Shown in pieces: positions 1 to 11,060 of a stretch of DNA of 64,000 nucleotides. A program made the translations under genes and the position numbers. Under the pieces are notes generated by a model, which ran no database searches, was not told the DNA's origin, and worked only from the letters and a program-made list of their open reading frames with translations. Source of the stretch: Saccharum officinarum (taxonomy: Eukaryota; Streptophyta; Magnoliopsida; Poales; Poaceae). The stretch's first letter is position 1; every line of letters starts with the position of its first letter. The stretch is taken from assembly GCA_020631735.1 (NCBI GenBank), contig CM036191.1, positions 39,849,335 to 39,913,334 of the forward strand. Reading direction: 5' to 3'.

Positions 1-442
1 CAAGCCTCCTATGCCAAAGCCATCCAAGTGTGGTCTTGGTGAACAAACATGTCATCAAGTTTGCATCTTCGGAGGTGAAGTCAACAAGATAAAGATTATT
101 GTATCTAAAACCCTTGAAAATCACTTGCTTGTCATCTATCTTGGTAACAACCACTTCATTTGGACCAAACAAGCATTGGTAGCCAAGATCACAAAGTTGC
201 CCAACGGATAGTAAGTTGAAACTCAATGAAGCAACATAGAGCACATTGGAGAGAGAATGATCATTTGATATTGCAACCTTGCCTATACCCTTGACTTTGC
301 TCTTTGAATTATCCCCAAATGTGATCTTGTCTTGGCATACCCCATCCTCTTCAAGTGAGGTGAACATACGAGGACCACCGGTCATATGTTGTGTGCAACC
401 ACTATCAATCACCCAATGAGATCCACCGGTCTTGTAGTTCAC
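1..442 (-). CDS. pol: Copia pol, N-terminal fragment (aspartic protease + pre-integrase)
   Basis: The minus strand from 442 to the window edge is open and encodes the copia protease active-site region, with the motif DSGCTQHMTG near residues 13-22, followed by conserved ITFGD and LLSVGQLCDLGY blocks. It ends at LWHRRL, the start of the GAG-pre-integrase motif. The protease cleaves the polyprotein and the downstream integrase and RT should lie beyond the edge. It is in a different frame from gag, whose stop is at 459-457, so expression would need a frameshift, a splice, or reflects a mutation. No local ATG was chosen; the start is only the first codon after the gag/pol junction that gives homologous sequence. 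Confidence 0.85.
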   Translation of the reverse strand, partial: MNYKTGGSHWVIDSGCTQHMTGGPRMFTSLEEDGVCQDKITFGDNSKSKVKGIGKVAISNDHSLSNVLYVASLSFNLLSVGQLCDLGYQCLFGPNEVVVTKIDDKQVIFKGFRYNNLYLVDFTSEDANLMTCLFTKTTLGWLWHRRL

Positions 443-456
443 CTACACACAAGAGA

Positions 457-2730
457 TCAAGCCTTTTGTTTAGGGACCCAAACTTGAGAGGGACCCTTAA
501 CTTTTTCAACTAGTGACTTGGCAACCCAAATTTTCTTTGGCCTATTCTTGTTAGGAGGACCCAAGAACATAACTTTCATCTTTCCACTAGAGTCCTTTCT
601 AAGCATGTAGTGAGCATTGAAAGCAAAGGGTCTAGCATGCTTGGGCAAGGGTTGTGGTGGTGGGGTTTTGCACTCATGAGCAAAATGGCCTTCTTGTCCA
701 CACTCAACACATCTTTTTGGCTTGGGCTTAGTCTTGCTTTGTTGTTGTTTGGCCTTGACCTTCTTCTCTTGATTTGCCAAATACCCAATGCCACTCCTAT
801 CCAACTTCATGACGGTGTTCATGAGTAGCTCACTTTGCAAGTGTTGGCCTCTTGTGAACTTGCTTAGGCCGGTCTTGAGATGCTCTTTCTCTTGCTTGAG
901 CTTCTTGTTTTCTTCAATGAGTGACTCATTTGAAGCTTGCTTTTCAAGAGCCAACAACTTCTTGTTCTCATCTTTTAGCATCTCATTTTCACTCTTGAGC
1001 TTGACATACTCATCATAGTCATTTGCTTCAACCACACTCTTGCCTTTGCCGCTAGAGCCTTGCTCAAAGTTCTCAACAATCAAATCATCACATGATGTAG
1101 CTATATCAATCTTAACAATTTGGTTAGTAACATCATGTGTCTCAAGGGCAAGCTCATTAGCAATAATAAGAGTATCATAATTAATTTTCAAGGTGGTATA
1201 CTCTTCTTTTAGCAAGTTTAGTCTAGTGATGAGTTCACCATGCCTCTTCTCAATTTTATCATGTTTATCTTTAAGCTCCCTGTTAGAAGTTTTAAGCTCT
1301 TTGAGAGAAGAAGACATAGTTTCATTTTGATCTATGAGCTCATCCCTAGCATCATGTGCACTTTTAAGCTTAGGTGAGAGTGATTCATTTTCATGTTGAA
1401 GCTCATCATTTTCATTTCTAGTCCTCCTTATGATTTTAGAATATTTATTTAACAATTTTACTAGTTCATCATAAGAGGGAGCATCATACTCATCATCACT
1501 ATCACTATCATCATCATCACTATCACTATTTTGTACCTTTCGATCACCCTTTGCCATAAGGCATAGATGAGTAGTACAAGATGAAGGTGACGATGGCGGT
1601 GAAGGTGGTGGTGAAGATGTCGGTGAAGATGATGGTGGCGCAATCACAAGTGCGGCGATCTTCTCTTTTTCGTTGTCACTTTCATCGCCGGAGGACTCAC
1701 ATGATGATTCAATGTCGGTGAGCCAATCACCAACAATATAAGCCTTGCCTCCCTTCTTCTTCTTGTAGAACTCTCTTTTCTTGCCATCTTTCTTCTTGTA
1801 TGGCTTGTTCTTTCTTTTATCATCTTCTTCATCGCTTGAATCATCTTTCTTGCCCTTGTACTTGTTCTTGTACTTGTCTTTTGGAGGCTTTGGGCATTGG
1901 TGAGCTAGATGGCCAAGTTCCCCACAATTGAAGCAATCCATTTCGGAGATTGGCTTCCGTTTGCTACTTGTGAAGAACTTCTTCTTCTTGCCATCGAACT
2001 TGATGCCACTCTTGTTGAGCTTCTTTAGCATCTTGGTGGTCTTCCTTACCATGAGTGCAAGTGATTCATCATCAATATCACTTTCACTAGTGCTTTCTTG
2101 CACAATCATGGCATGGGCCTTCTTCTTTTTCTTTTCATAGCTAGCTTTGAAGGCCAAGTCTTTCTTCTTGGAAGATGATGAGCCCTCTTCCGGAGTGATA
2201 TGCATGTACATCTCATGTGCATTGATCTTCCCCAATACTTGAGTTGGTGTTGCGGAGGAGAGATCACTTTGGTGAAGTACGGTGACAATGTGTCCATACT
2301 TCTCAATGGGGAGAACACTTAAGATCCTCCTTGCAACATCCGATTGACTCATTTTAGTGAGTCCAAGAGCATTTAGATCTTCTATAAGAACATTCAAATG
2401 AGTATACATATCGTTAGCACTTTCTTTAGGAAGCATCTCAAAAGAATTAATTTTCTTTAAAGCAATATGATAGCGTTCCTCACGCTCGCTCTTAGTTCCC
2501 TCATGGAGAGCACAAAGATTTTCCCACAATTCGTGAGCGTTTTTGGCATTTCGCACACGATTGAAAATATCTTTGTCTAGTGCCCGGTAGATTGCATTTT
2601 TTGCTTTTGCATTCCACCGGTCGTATTTCTCCTCGTCACCACTTGGGTTAGCGGGATCCCTTATGGGAGGAAGCCCTTCAGTTGCGGCTCTAAGGCACCC
2701 AACATCTATGGCTTCGAGGTACGCCTCCAT
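457..2730 (-). CDS. gag: Sirevirus Gag (nucleocapsid) protein
   Basis: A 757-residue open frame. Residues about 30-180 match the copia gag (UBN2-like) capsid domain, including the blocks WNAKAKNAIYRAL and AHELWENLCALHEGTKSE. A CCHC zinc knuckle lies at residues 266-279 and a second at 674-687, the latter reading CVECGQEGHFAHEC. Between them are lysine-rich and acidic low-complexity tracts and a long coiled coil (roughly 430-650, rich in KLKSENEMLKDENKK-type heptads). Gag would assemble the virus-like particle and bind element RNA. Two knuckles and the long coiled coil fit Sireviruses. The frame is intact over 2.3 kb, which suggests a fairly young insertion. The start ATG is 106 bases inside the primer site. 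Confidence 0.9.
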   Translation of the reverse strand: MEAYLEAIDVGCLRAATEGLPPIRDPANPSGDEEKYDRWNAKAKNAIYRALDKDIFNRVRNAKNAHELWENLCALHEGTKSEREERYHIALKKINSFEMLPKESANDMYTHLNVLIEDLNALGLTKMSQSDVARRILSVLPIEKYGHIVTVLHQSDLSSATPTQVLGKINAHEMYMHITPEEGSSSSKKKDLAFKASYEKKKKKAHAMIVQESTSESDIDDESLALMVRKTTKMLKKLNKSGIKFDGKKKKFFTSSKRKPISEMDCFNCGELGHLAHQCPKPPKDKYKNKYKGKKDDSSDEEDDKRKNKPYKKKDGKKREFYKKKKGGKAYIVGDWLTDIESSCESSGDESDNEKEKIAALVIAPPSSSPTSSPPPSPPSSPSSCTTHLCLMAKGDRKVQNSDSDDDDSDSDDEYDAPSYDELVKLLNKYSKIIRRTRNENDELQHENESLSPKLKSAHDARDELIDQNETMSSSLKELKTSNRELKDKHDKIEKRHGELITRLNLLKEEYTTLKINYDTLIIANELALETHDVTNQIVKIDIATSCDDLIVENFEQGSSGKGKSVVEANDYDEYVKLKSENEMLKDENKKLLALEKQASNESLIEENKKLKQEKEHLKTGLSKFTRGQHLQSELLMNTVMKLDRSGIGYLANQEKKVKAKQQQSKTKPKPKRCVECGQEGHFAHECKTPPPQPLPKHARPFAFNAHYMLRKDSSGKMKVMFLGPPNKNRPKKIWVAKSLVEKVKGPSQVWVPKQKA

Positions 2731-2835
2731 ACGAATTTTCTAATATGGAAAATCGTCTCCCTCAAAAGTGGGAGGTGGTCCTTCCCCATTAGACATCTTG
2801 CTCTAGGCGGTAAAGCCTAAATTAAGAGCAACACG

Positions 2836-2847
2836 GCTCTAATACCA
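2836..2847 (-). promoter_or_regulatory. Primer-binding site, initiator tRNA-Met type
   Basis: On the minus strand this reads TGGTATTAGAGC, a one-base variant of the usual TGGTATCAGAGC that pairs with the 3' end of initiator tRNA-Met. It sits two bases from the LTR end (…CTTTCA), the normal place for first-strand priming. Confidence 0.85.
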
Positions 2848-3550
2848 ATTGAAAGGATCAAGATGCCCAAGAGGGGGGGTGAATTGGGCTTTTCTAAAAA
2901 TTAATTGCAAGCATTAAATCCTACAAGCCAAACTTCACCCCTAGTGCCTACTTGTGTTCCTTGTGTTTCTACCGATAAAAGTTATGCACCCTAAGTTCCA
3001 ATCCTAGACTAGTAAGGCAATTCTAGGAAAGTAATCAAGCAATGAAAGTAATGCAAGAAAGTAAATGCTTGAAAGTAAGGGATAGGAACACGGCGATGTT
3101 TTGCCGAGGTATCGGAGAGTCGCCACTCCCCACTAGTCCTCGTTGGAGCACCCGCGCAAGGGTGTAGCTCCCCCTTGATCCGCGCAAGGATCAAGTGCTC
3201 TCTAAGGGTTGATTCTTCGACACTCCGTCACGGCGAATCACCCAAAACCGCTCACAACTTGAGTTGGGTCACCCACAATCTCGTCGGATGATCACCGAAC
3301 TCCCAATCACCACCAAACCGTCTAGGTGATGGCGATCACCAAGAGTAACAAGCTAGAACTCTCACTTGACCACAACAAGCCTAATGAGAAGATGGATGCA
3401 CACTTGCTAGACTCTTGTCACTAGAGAGGATTCTCAAACTTTGATTCGCAAATCTCAATCCTCACTAGGGCTCTTGCACTCCCTTGCACTTCAAAGGTGT
3501 TTCTCAGCTAAACGAATGAGCAAGAGACCTCTAAAAGAGGTGGAGGGGTT

Positions 3551-3560
3551 GTATTTATAG
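3551..3560 (-). promoter_or_regulatory. LTR TATA box
   Basis: Minus strand reads CTATAAATAC, within a short GAGGGGTCTATAAATAC context. It lies between the palindrome cluster (upstream) and the primer site (downstream), the expected U3/R position. Confidence 0.7.
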
Positions 3561-3599
3561 ACCCCTCAAACAAATCCAACTGTTACCTTTCAAAACAGC

Positions 3600-4140
3600 C
3601 AGACGCGCACTGACCGGACGCGCCTGTCAATATGACCGGACGCGCCGGTCAGTTGTAACGGTCGAATAATGGAAACCTGTACTGAGAGACCGGACGCGTC
3701 GATCTGTGCTGACCGGACGCGCCGGTCTGAGATGACCGGACGCGCCGATCAGGGATGATCGGACGCGTCCGATCATGCAAGAGCTCTCTAGAAATTTGAC
3801 CTGACGCAACACCGTGTCCGATCATAGGTGACCGGACGCGTCAGGTCACCACGGGACCTTACTGAAACATGACCGGACGCATGACCGCGTCCGATCATAG
3901 GTGACCGGACACGTCAGGTCTCCACGGGACCTTACTGGAACATGACCGGACGCGCCAACCTTTTTCACAGTCGCGTCCGATCTTGCTGTTTACCCTCTGG
4001 AACACGTGCCAGCCTGACCACCGCGTCCAGTCCTCTCAAGGACCGCGTCCGGTCAGTCAGCCGAGAACGCAGTTAAGATTTAGAACTGACCGGACACGTC
4101 CGGTCATGACCAGGACCGCGTCCGGTCATAGGTAAACGGC
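3600..4140 (-). repeat. Cluster of GACCGGACGCG / palindromic motifs in LTR U3
   Basis: About fifteen close copies of GACCGGACGCG or its complement occur in 540 bases. Several pair into palindromes of the form GACCGGACGCGTCCGGTC. They lie just upstream of the TATA box. Sireviruses are known for clustered LTR palindromes with a CCGGAC core; this looks like a diverged version of them and may be a regulatory array. Confidence 0.8.
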
Positions 4141-4577
4141 TCAAACGTATTCTAAACGCGATGCAACTTGTACTAAGTTGCTTCTAACTGAACTCTGAGC
4201 TTTTCTCGAGCCACCTAGTGCTAAGTTTGACAAGTGTGCACCACACCTAAACATAAGACTCACCTAGGTCAAGCTACTCGCTCATGCCCTTCTTCATAGT
4301 ACGGTCAAAGGAAGAAACAAAGATCCTAACGACTATTCCAGATGTATCTCAATACCTTGACATCCGGAACTAACCGTCATTAATCTTATCGTTGATCCTT
4401 TGAAAACCGAAACAATTTCCATCAAGGGACATGACTGCCATATTGCCCAAAGCAGTTATCATCTCCATGACCTAACTTACCAACGTTTCTGCAAAACACA
4501 CGTTAGTCATGTTAATTATGTGTTGTCATTAATTGCCGAAACCAACACCGGGGCCTAGATGCTTTCACGGTCCTTCA

Positions 4578-5588
4578 CATTACTATAACTACATCTATTG
4601 TTTGGAGTCTAAGTACGTGTGTTTTCCTACTATGTGAAGTGTGCCGGTGGATTCTGAGAACAACCATTTCTGCATCACAGTAGCTGTTGATGTGCTGGAT
4701 TTTGTCATGCATCATCGCTAGAGAGATGCATTTTGTTTCAGAAATACTCTCTGTATAAACTTGTTTATATGATCAAACACACATTCCAAGTTTGGATTGT
4801 TAAATTACACGGAGAATTTGGCTTGGATATCCACATCGCAGTAAATTGGGATAAATTCAAAGCTCAGCACCGTGGATCTCGACGTCGAGCATTGGCGCCA
4901 TGAATCGTAGCACCGAGCCATGGACACATCAGCTCCACGTCGTCCCGCCACACCACCCAGGCCTTGAAGCTCGGCGCCATGGCCTAAAGCGCTGAGACAT
5001 GTTACCTTACCTCGGCGTCAAGGCTCATGGCGCTGACCATAGGGTCCATAATCAGAATAAGGTCGCACGGGTTGTAAGTGATTTTTTTTAAGAAAAGGAT
5101 TAAAAAAAATCAGAAGTATAGAAAAAACAATTAATAATTCCACCAATTCTAGTGTCAAACGCTAATGGTTGCAATGATAATTTAGTGCTGAAAACAAGAA
5201 AACTAAGGTAACAGTGCTCTTCTGCAATCGTGAGTGTACGGAAGCACTCAAGTAGTAGAATTGCAAATCACTTTGTCTTCGGCGCACACTCTAATTCGTC
5301 TCAGCAACATACCTCGGAGCCCAGTGGTCCATCACGGTAGTAAAAATCATCATGGCAGTAAAACTTAAAAGAACTTGTTCTTTGGCCCAAGAAAGGCCAC
5401 GAGAAACATCAACCAGAAAGCTCTGGCAGGCCAAAGCCCATATCAATAACGGCAGTGGCCTAAAGACCCATCTGCCTGCTGCCGCTGAAGCAGTATATTA
5501 TGCCGGTCGGCACTGTGCAGCTTGCCCACCATCAAAATTTCTGCAATTGGCAGATGCAAGCGCATGGGCCGGCCCACTCCATAGCTTG
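4578..5588. other. Intergenic: CNL 3'-flank remnant (4585-4850) then unassigned DNA
   Basis: From 4585 to about 4850 the sequence aligns by eye to the DNA downstream of CNL1 (about 23085-23460): shared blocks include the 'ctacatct.ttgtttg' stretch and 'gcattttgtttcag…tttatatgatcaaaca'. This is a footprint of another CNL unit whose body is left of the window or lost. About 4870-5045 is a GC-rich repetitive patch with repeated 'ggcgccatg' and 'gcaccgag' words that I could not classify. The rest shows no gene. Confidence 0.55.
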
Positions 5589-6322
5589 TGATACGTCACG
5601 GGGTCCCGATCTTCGTGATGTAGGATGAACACCAGATAACTAGCTTCAAAGAAGCCAAGATAACCTGCTACAAACAGCGATAACTAGTGCAATCTGGCAA
5701 ATAAAACTCGAAGCCAACCACCGTCATTAACCGGCAACCTGAATCGAGATTCGTCCAACCACACTCTCAAGGAACCAACCAACATAGCCTACAATCAATC
5801 GAGAAAACCTCAAATGGAGTAGGAGCACCAATTGGGAGCGGATGAAGCTGCCACTTCTGTAATCCCGCGAAGGACATCACAAGAGCAAAGGGGTAGAAAC
5901 CACTCTCAAGGTTTGTTAGCACACAGCTGAACAAAGGGGTTTCTGCATTTCAATTATCAAAAGTCTTTTGAATGCTATGAAGCAATGGGGTATTTATACT
6001 AGGAACAGCCCTCCTAGATGAGTACGAAAACAAAATGGAAAAGAAAAGGTAGACTATGTGAAAGGGGTTCCACGAAATGAATTCCTGGTGAGCTCTTGCA
6101 TGGCTGTTGGTGTTCTGCGCAGTCTTCAATGTTTTGGCAACAACTTCATGTTGGAAACTCCAACTTACATGTCGTTTGTTGCGTTGGAAAGTTAACTTAA
6201 TAAACTTCCACACCATGTGCAGCATGCACCACGAAATATTGTAGAATGGTACAGTTTTGCATGGAAACTTGAACATCACGCAGACTATTGACTTGCTGAC
6301 CAGTCATCACTAATCTGGTCGA
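5589..6322 (-). repeat. 3' LTR of the 6.2 kb element
   Basis: Begins TGATACGTCACGGGG and matches 11076-11810 along its length, with scattered differences such as cttcgtgatg against cttcacgatg. A run of paired matches ends at '…taatctggtcga', after which the two copies diverge. Confidence 0.8.
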
Positions 6323-7602
6323 ATCTCAACATTGGAAAATCCAAATCAGTTGAAACCACTTCATCTTGAAACTAGACTTGACAAGATTTCCAACAAGTCC
6401 TCATGGGCCTTCATAGCTTTTGGGAATCAAAAGTTGTGACTGATTCTATCTGACGGTTCTGTCACGCTGGACTGACCTGAGCTTGGTTCTTCTCTGTGGT
6501 CCACTCTTTGTGTGTTCATGTCATCCTCCTTGGTGAACCTGAGCAATAGCAATGCATACAAATTAGGTAGTATATAATTCTCACTAATGTTATAATGGGT
6601 TTCACAAAGTAGCGCGTTCACCTTGTGTTGTAGTTTCTTTGTTCGACTACGTGTTAACAGTCCATCAAAGACGTGATATGGTGTAGTTGTAGGTGATGTT
6701 CGGGTTGGCCTTGGTGCGACTTGAATTGGTGATAGCGTGGTCATATCATCCTCACCCCTTGAAAAAGAGTCGTCCTCGACTCTTATCCGTCGAAGCCCAA
6801 AAAGTGCTAGGCCAACAGGGGTGGATGCTATGTTTCTATTACAATCTTCTTCTTACATCACAGCAATGTCTTTGAATTTGTAATCATATAAACCAAGTTG
6901 TAGTCTTGTCGGGTGGAAGCCAAAAGGATTTAGAATCAAGTTTAGCTTTCACCTCGAATGGATGCTTAGAATTAAGAGTGAATGTTGTTGTCCTTGGCTT
7001 GGTCTTATCATCCCCCCTCCTTTCCAGAAAAGTTGTCCTCTGTTTTTGTTCTCCTGAAAACAGTCCAAAGAAAATAGAGAGTGGATGCGTATGCCAATTG
7101 CCTTGATCACTTATTGAAGATTGTTCATTACGTTCTTTACAATTCTTACGCACATTATTTCTTTTCTGGTGAGATAAATAGTTTCTCGGGTTTTGTGAAC
7201 CTGAAATTAGCTTTGAAAATGGAATCACAAAAATTTCTTTCAAACCACTCATTTGATTCAAGTTATCTTGTTTTATCTTTGCAAAATCAAATATATCAAA
7301 AGATGAAAATGAGGCATATTTGATATTCCAATAATTCTTGATGCACATCTCATGAAAAGGTTTAGAAATGTACCTTTCATAATGATCCCACATGTGGATG
7401 GAAAATCCTTGGATGAATGAATAGAACACATTTGCATAGGATTTCTTTCTTTCAAAGAAAAATGTGAACAAGGGAATAACATTGATTGTTCCGAATAGCA
7501 AGCACTAAACAATCTCTTCATCTGAAATAAATAAAAGTATGGTTCACAAGATGTACTACTCATTTTGTTTAACTTCAATTCAGCAAACTTGTCGCATATT
7601 AT
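6323..7602. other. 3' internal region of the 6.2 kb element, no recognised coding
   Basis: AT-rich sequence between the unknown ORF and the 3' LTR. A minus-strand frame of 205 codons at 6884-7501 has no motif I recognise and looks fortuitous. Two similar segments near 6740-6800 and 6999-7045 share 'catcatcc…cc.tt…aa…gt.gtcctc' spacing, perhaps an internal repeat. Confidence 0.4.
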
Positions 7603-9455
7603 TCAAAGGGCACAAACATAAAACTGATTTACAACTTGATGTCCAATGAAGTTAAAAGTAAACTTGCAGCTATATACACTATTTAAAGATTTCATAGATG
7701 ATATATCAAGAACACTTTTAATTATTTTATTAATCTTAACAAATTCATCAAGCTTGACATAGAACATAAATTTAGTAGGGGATGTTTTTGTGAAAATTTC
7801 AGCATGAGTAATCAACTTCATATGGTCAACTTGATTAGCATGTAAAGTAGCGCATATATTAGTCAAAGCATAGCAACAATCATGCATGATTGAACAATGG
7901 TTATCAATTTGCAAATTTTTAGCACATGTATGAACATGTGGATCAAACAAATCAGCACAACCACTTTGTGTATGTTCATTTCTAATAGAAACAAGTGTAT
8001 CATCACAATTGCTCACTAGTTTATATTGTAAATTCAGATCTGAATTATTTTGATTACCTTTTAGATTTGGTGATGGTGTAAGTACAATAGAATGTATCTC
8101 TGGATTTCTACCTCTTTCATTGTGATGATTCAAACTTGGGACAGCAAAGAGTTGATTTTCTACAGCGGACATCTTCTCATGCTTCTCATGATGTGTAGTA
8201 GTGTTAAGAGCTTCCATCTCTTTATATCTTCCATTGCAAACCTGCACATTGTGAGAAACAATACTAAAAGTAGAGATTAACGGATTAGAGGAAACATCCT
8301 CACATGTTTTGCAATGAAGCTCTCTCTTTTTGTATGGTGTGCCTCTCATACTCCATTTATTGATGCCCTCAACCTCACATTTAGTGGAATCACACAACTC
8401 ACTTTTGTTTTCACTCTCACTCAATTTGACTATGTGGCTCTCATTCTCACATTTAGTGGAGTCACACAACTCACTTTTGTTTTCACTCTACTCAATTTGG
8501 CTATGTGGCTCTCATTATCACATGGGTATTGATGCACAATTTCTTCAACGTCTTGTGGAGCAACATATGAATAGGTGTCATCATTTATGGTCTTTTGCAA
8601 TGGCATTGGGATAGCATTAGATGTAGCTGAATAGTCATCTTTGACCTCCTCAAAAGACGCTAAACTGGCATCTGTAGAAGTGGAATCATGTGCATTAATC
8701 TTGCCTTCAATCTCAACATTCAATGATATGTTCGAGCACATAATTTCAGCACCACTGTCCAATAATTCATCACAAATTGCAGCTGATGGTACAACACATC
8801 TTGGCATTTTATTCATGCTTGTAACAACATTAGTTTGGAACTGCAGATTTGTTGGAGCTTGATGAACTTCATCTTGGATAGATTTGTCACTTCCACTTGA
8901 TGGCACAACACAAACATCTTTCTTCTCACATTCAACTCTCAAACTGAGACTATGGTTAGCCTTCAAATTCAGATTACACGCGTCTTCAAAATTCGAAATG
9001 TTACCAACCTCTTGATCAAAGTTTGTCACTGATTTTTTGCCATGTTGCAAAGCAAAATTCTGGACAGCTTTGAGACATGTAGATTCTCCACAATCGGCAC
9101 TAATACAAGGCACAAATCTTGTAGGATCTTCATCACTTGTGTTCATGCAGTGAGATGGTACTTCTTGATGAATAAATTTCAGATTTGAAAGGTGTGGAAC
9201 TGCAGCAGCGTCCTTTAATTCAACACACAAAGGTTCAGCCACAAAAAGACAAGTATCTTCTCTAGTTTCACAACTCAGTTGATGATCTTCCACATCTTGC
9301 ATAGTGGCTTCTAGCTCAACTTGTGTGGCATGTGGAGCAGATTTTTCTTCTTTATCTTGCTCGGAATTGAGACAACCAGTGATGAGAATATTCACAACTT
9401 CTTCCTCATCATTTTCCTTATCAACTTGGATCACAAAGTTATCTTCTTGCTGCAC
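7603..9455 (-). pseudogene. Unrecognised long ORF of the LTR element, split by a one-base deletion
   Basis: Two minus-strand frames, 9455-8430 and 8469-7603, overlap at a pair of 72/71-base repeats. One repeat copy lacks a single base (tctactcaat against tctcactcaat), and that break is what separates the frames; before it, this was one reading frame of about 610 codons. The product is acidic, rich in Glu, Asp, Ser, Asn and Cys, and repeats a 24-residue block with the words ESHI.KLS and CDSTKCE. It has no membrane segment, zinc knuckle or enzyme motif I know. It lies directly downstream of gag, where pol would be. The function is unknown. Confidence 0.5.
8375..8524. repeat. 72-bp tandem repeat inside the unknown ORF
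   Basis: A unit starting tcacatttagtgga recurs at 8375 and 8447 (period 72), and a third start at 8518 follows a 71-base spacing. Since 72 is divisible by three, expansion kept the frame until the one-base loss in the second unit broke it. Confidence 0.85.
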
Positions 9456-9599
9456 AACAGAGTTCTTGGAGTTGAGTTGTTGATGTTCACTTCTTTTAGC
9501 ACTAGAATCAACTGAAGAGGACTTTGGGACAGCATGTCCTCTCTTCTTGCATTGAGTTGATGATTGCTTCTTCTCTCCAACAACAGAGGATACATTGGA

Positions 9600-10150
9600 C
9601 TACAGCTTAGTACATAAGTCTTGGCTTGAATTGATGCACCGTGTGACCTTGTCTTGCTGCACCTTTATAATTTTCTTCTCCTCTCTGATTGCACAACATA
9701 GAAGATCTTGCATACTTCTAAAATGTTTTCCATCAATTGTAGCAACAATGCTAGCATTAAGATCTCTCTTGAAGTATGTCATTGCATTCATATCATCAAT
9801 AACATTTGCTTGATGCAAGGAAGAATTCAGCTTATCATAATATGCTTGGACAGATTTACTAGCTTGCTACATACGCTGCAAACGACATAGCAAAATCAGC
9901 TCATATTCTCTTGGAACAAATTCTTTTCTCATGGCCTTCTTCAAATCTTCCCAATTCTTGATGAGAAGTTTATGGGGATATTGTTTCCACCAATTAAGAG
10001 CATAATCTTCAAATTCAAGTATGGCTCGCGATATCTTCTTGGATTCTAAAAATTCTTGGACTCAATCTCCATTTGCTCTTGCCAATCAAGAAATTCCTCC
10101 AGATCCGTACTTCCATAGAATGGAAGATCAGTGTATCTTAGGCTTGCCAT
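9600..10150 (-). pseudogene. gag: Ty3/gypsy-type gag remnant
   Basis: Minus-strand reading starting at the ATG at 10150-10148 gives DLPFYGSTDLEEFLDWQEQ, then, after a frame change, ALNWWKQYPHKLL, KNWEDLKKAMRKEFVPREY and SVQAYYDKLN blocks. The WW…W..LK….FVP pattern is the Retrotrans_gag signature of Ty3-type capsid. It carries one frameshift near 10055 and in-frame stops at about 9869 and at 9602-9600. Nothing resembling a zinc knuckle is left. It stands in the correct place between the primer site and the unknown ORF. It cannot make a full capsid protein as written. Confidence 0.7.
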
Positions 10151-11060
10151 GGTCAATGCATATGCAAAATAGCAAGCTTATATGTGGTATAGGATATTAT
10201 GTGGAACTCTCACGACCTCACCTCTCTTACCAACCGAAGCTCTTATGAATTCCCTGCAGGGTACAAAAAAAAGTGTGTGGTGGTAACCGAAAGTGAAGGT
10301 GAGGCGAATACAAGACCAGAGTACTGATTACGTTGACTTTTATATGGAGCTTGGTGGGGAGTGATACACAAGGAATGCTCTGAATTCTAGTTATTGTAAA
10401 GTTAAATAACAATTCAAACTAGAAGTTCCCTGCCAAGTGCTGACCACAAGCTATGAAAGATATAAATCGATCACACACGCGCAAAGAAATCTCAAAGTTG
10501 ATGCAAACAAGGAGTATGATTAAGATGCAAGTGTTGCGATCAGACCCAACCAAAATTTTGCACCAAACACAAATAGCAAACTAGCTGCACAACTTGATGT
10601 GAAAACTTTCAGCACTTGTGCACATAAACCAACCGATCTTTCAACTTTTTTTCTCAACCTTTCTTAACTCTTTTTTTCACTTTTCTTTCTTCTTCTTTTT
10701 TTACACACTTTTTTTATAGAACTAAACACAAGGATCATATATAACACGTGCACATTTATGATAGAAACAAAAACACAATCAATAGCTATAACTTGATAGG
10801 ATCAAAGTTAACGCAAAGGAGATGATATGGGTTTTTAGATTTTTTTAGGGAATTTCAGATATATGTAAGAGGCTCAAAGGACAAGCGAAGGATAATGATC
10901 AACAACTAAAACAAAGACTCTAATGGACTGAAACTTAACAAAACTCACTAAAATAATAGATTGAAACAAAGGGCTAAATTAATTTTTTTAGGCTTTTGGT
11001 GGATAGGACGAAACAAAAATATATGTAGCTAAGGGTACAGAATCCTACCGTGGCAACTGA
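10151..11060. other. Untranslated leader of the 6.2 kb element
   Basis: AT-rich sequence between gag and the primer site with T- and A-runs (10660-10710) and no open frame of note. It corresponds to the RNA leader of the element. Confidence 0.5.

Larger units (their letters stand above)
1..4577 (-). mobile_element. Ty1/copia Sirevirus-type LTR retrotransposon, truncated by window edge
   Basis: Read on the minus strand, the order is LTR (4577-2850), tRNA-Met-like primer site, gag, then the start of pol with a protease motif and a pre-integrase motif, which is Ty1/copia order. The long gag with two CCHC knuckles, coiled-coil stretches and a palindrome-rich LTR upstream of the TATA box are Sirevirus traits. 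The 3' half of pol and the second LTR lie left of the window, so LTR divergence and target duplication cannot be checked. DNA just right of the LTR matches the 3' flank of the CNL genes, so the element landed inside a resistance-gene flank. Confidence 0.85.
2850..4577 (-). repeat. 5' LTR of the Sirevirus
   Basis: The internal boundary is fixed by the primer site; the LTR ends TTTCA on the minus strand. The outer boundary near 4577 is placed where the minus strand starts TGAAGGACCGTG and where the right-hand DNA switches to CNL 3'-flank sequence. Length is about 1.73 kb. It holds a TATA box at 3551-3560 and, upstream of it, a dense cluster of palindromic GC-rich motifs. The outer edge is accurate to a few bases because no second LTR is available. 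Confidence 0.75.

Noticed and set aside
6884..7501. 205-codon minus-strand frame in the LTR element
   Set aside because: No motif and overlapping frames on the other strand; probably the non-coding 3' part of the element.
8330..8614. Plus-strand frames across the 72-bp repeat
   Set aside because: They are reverse-strand shadows of the minus-strand ORF and consist of the repeat read backwards.
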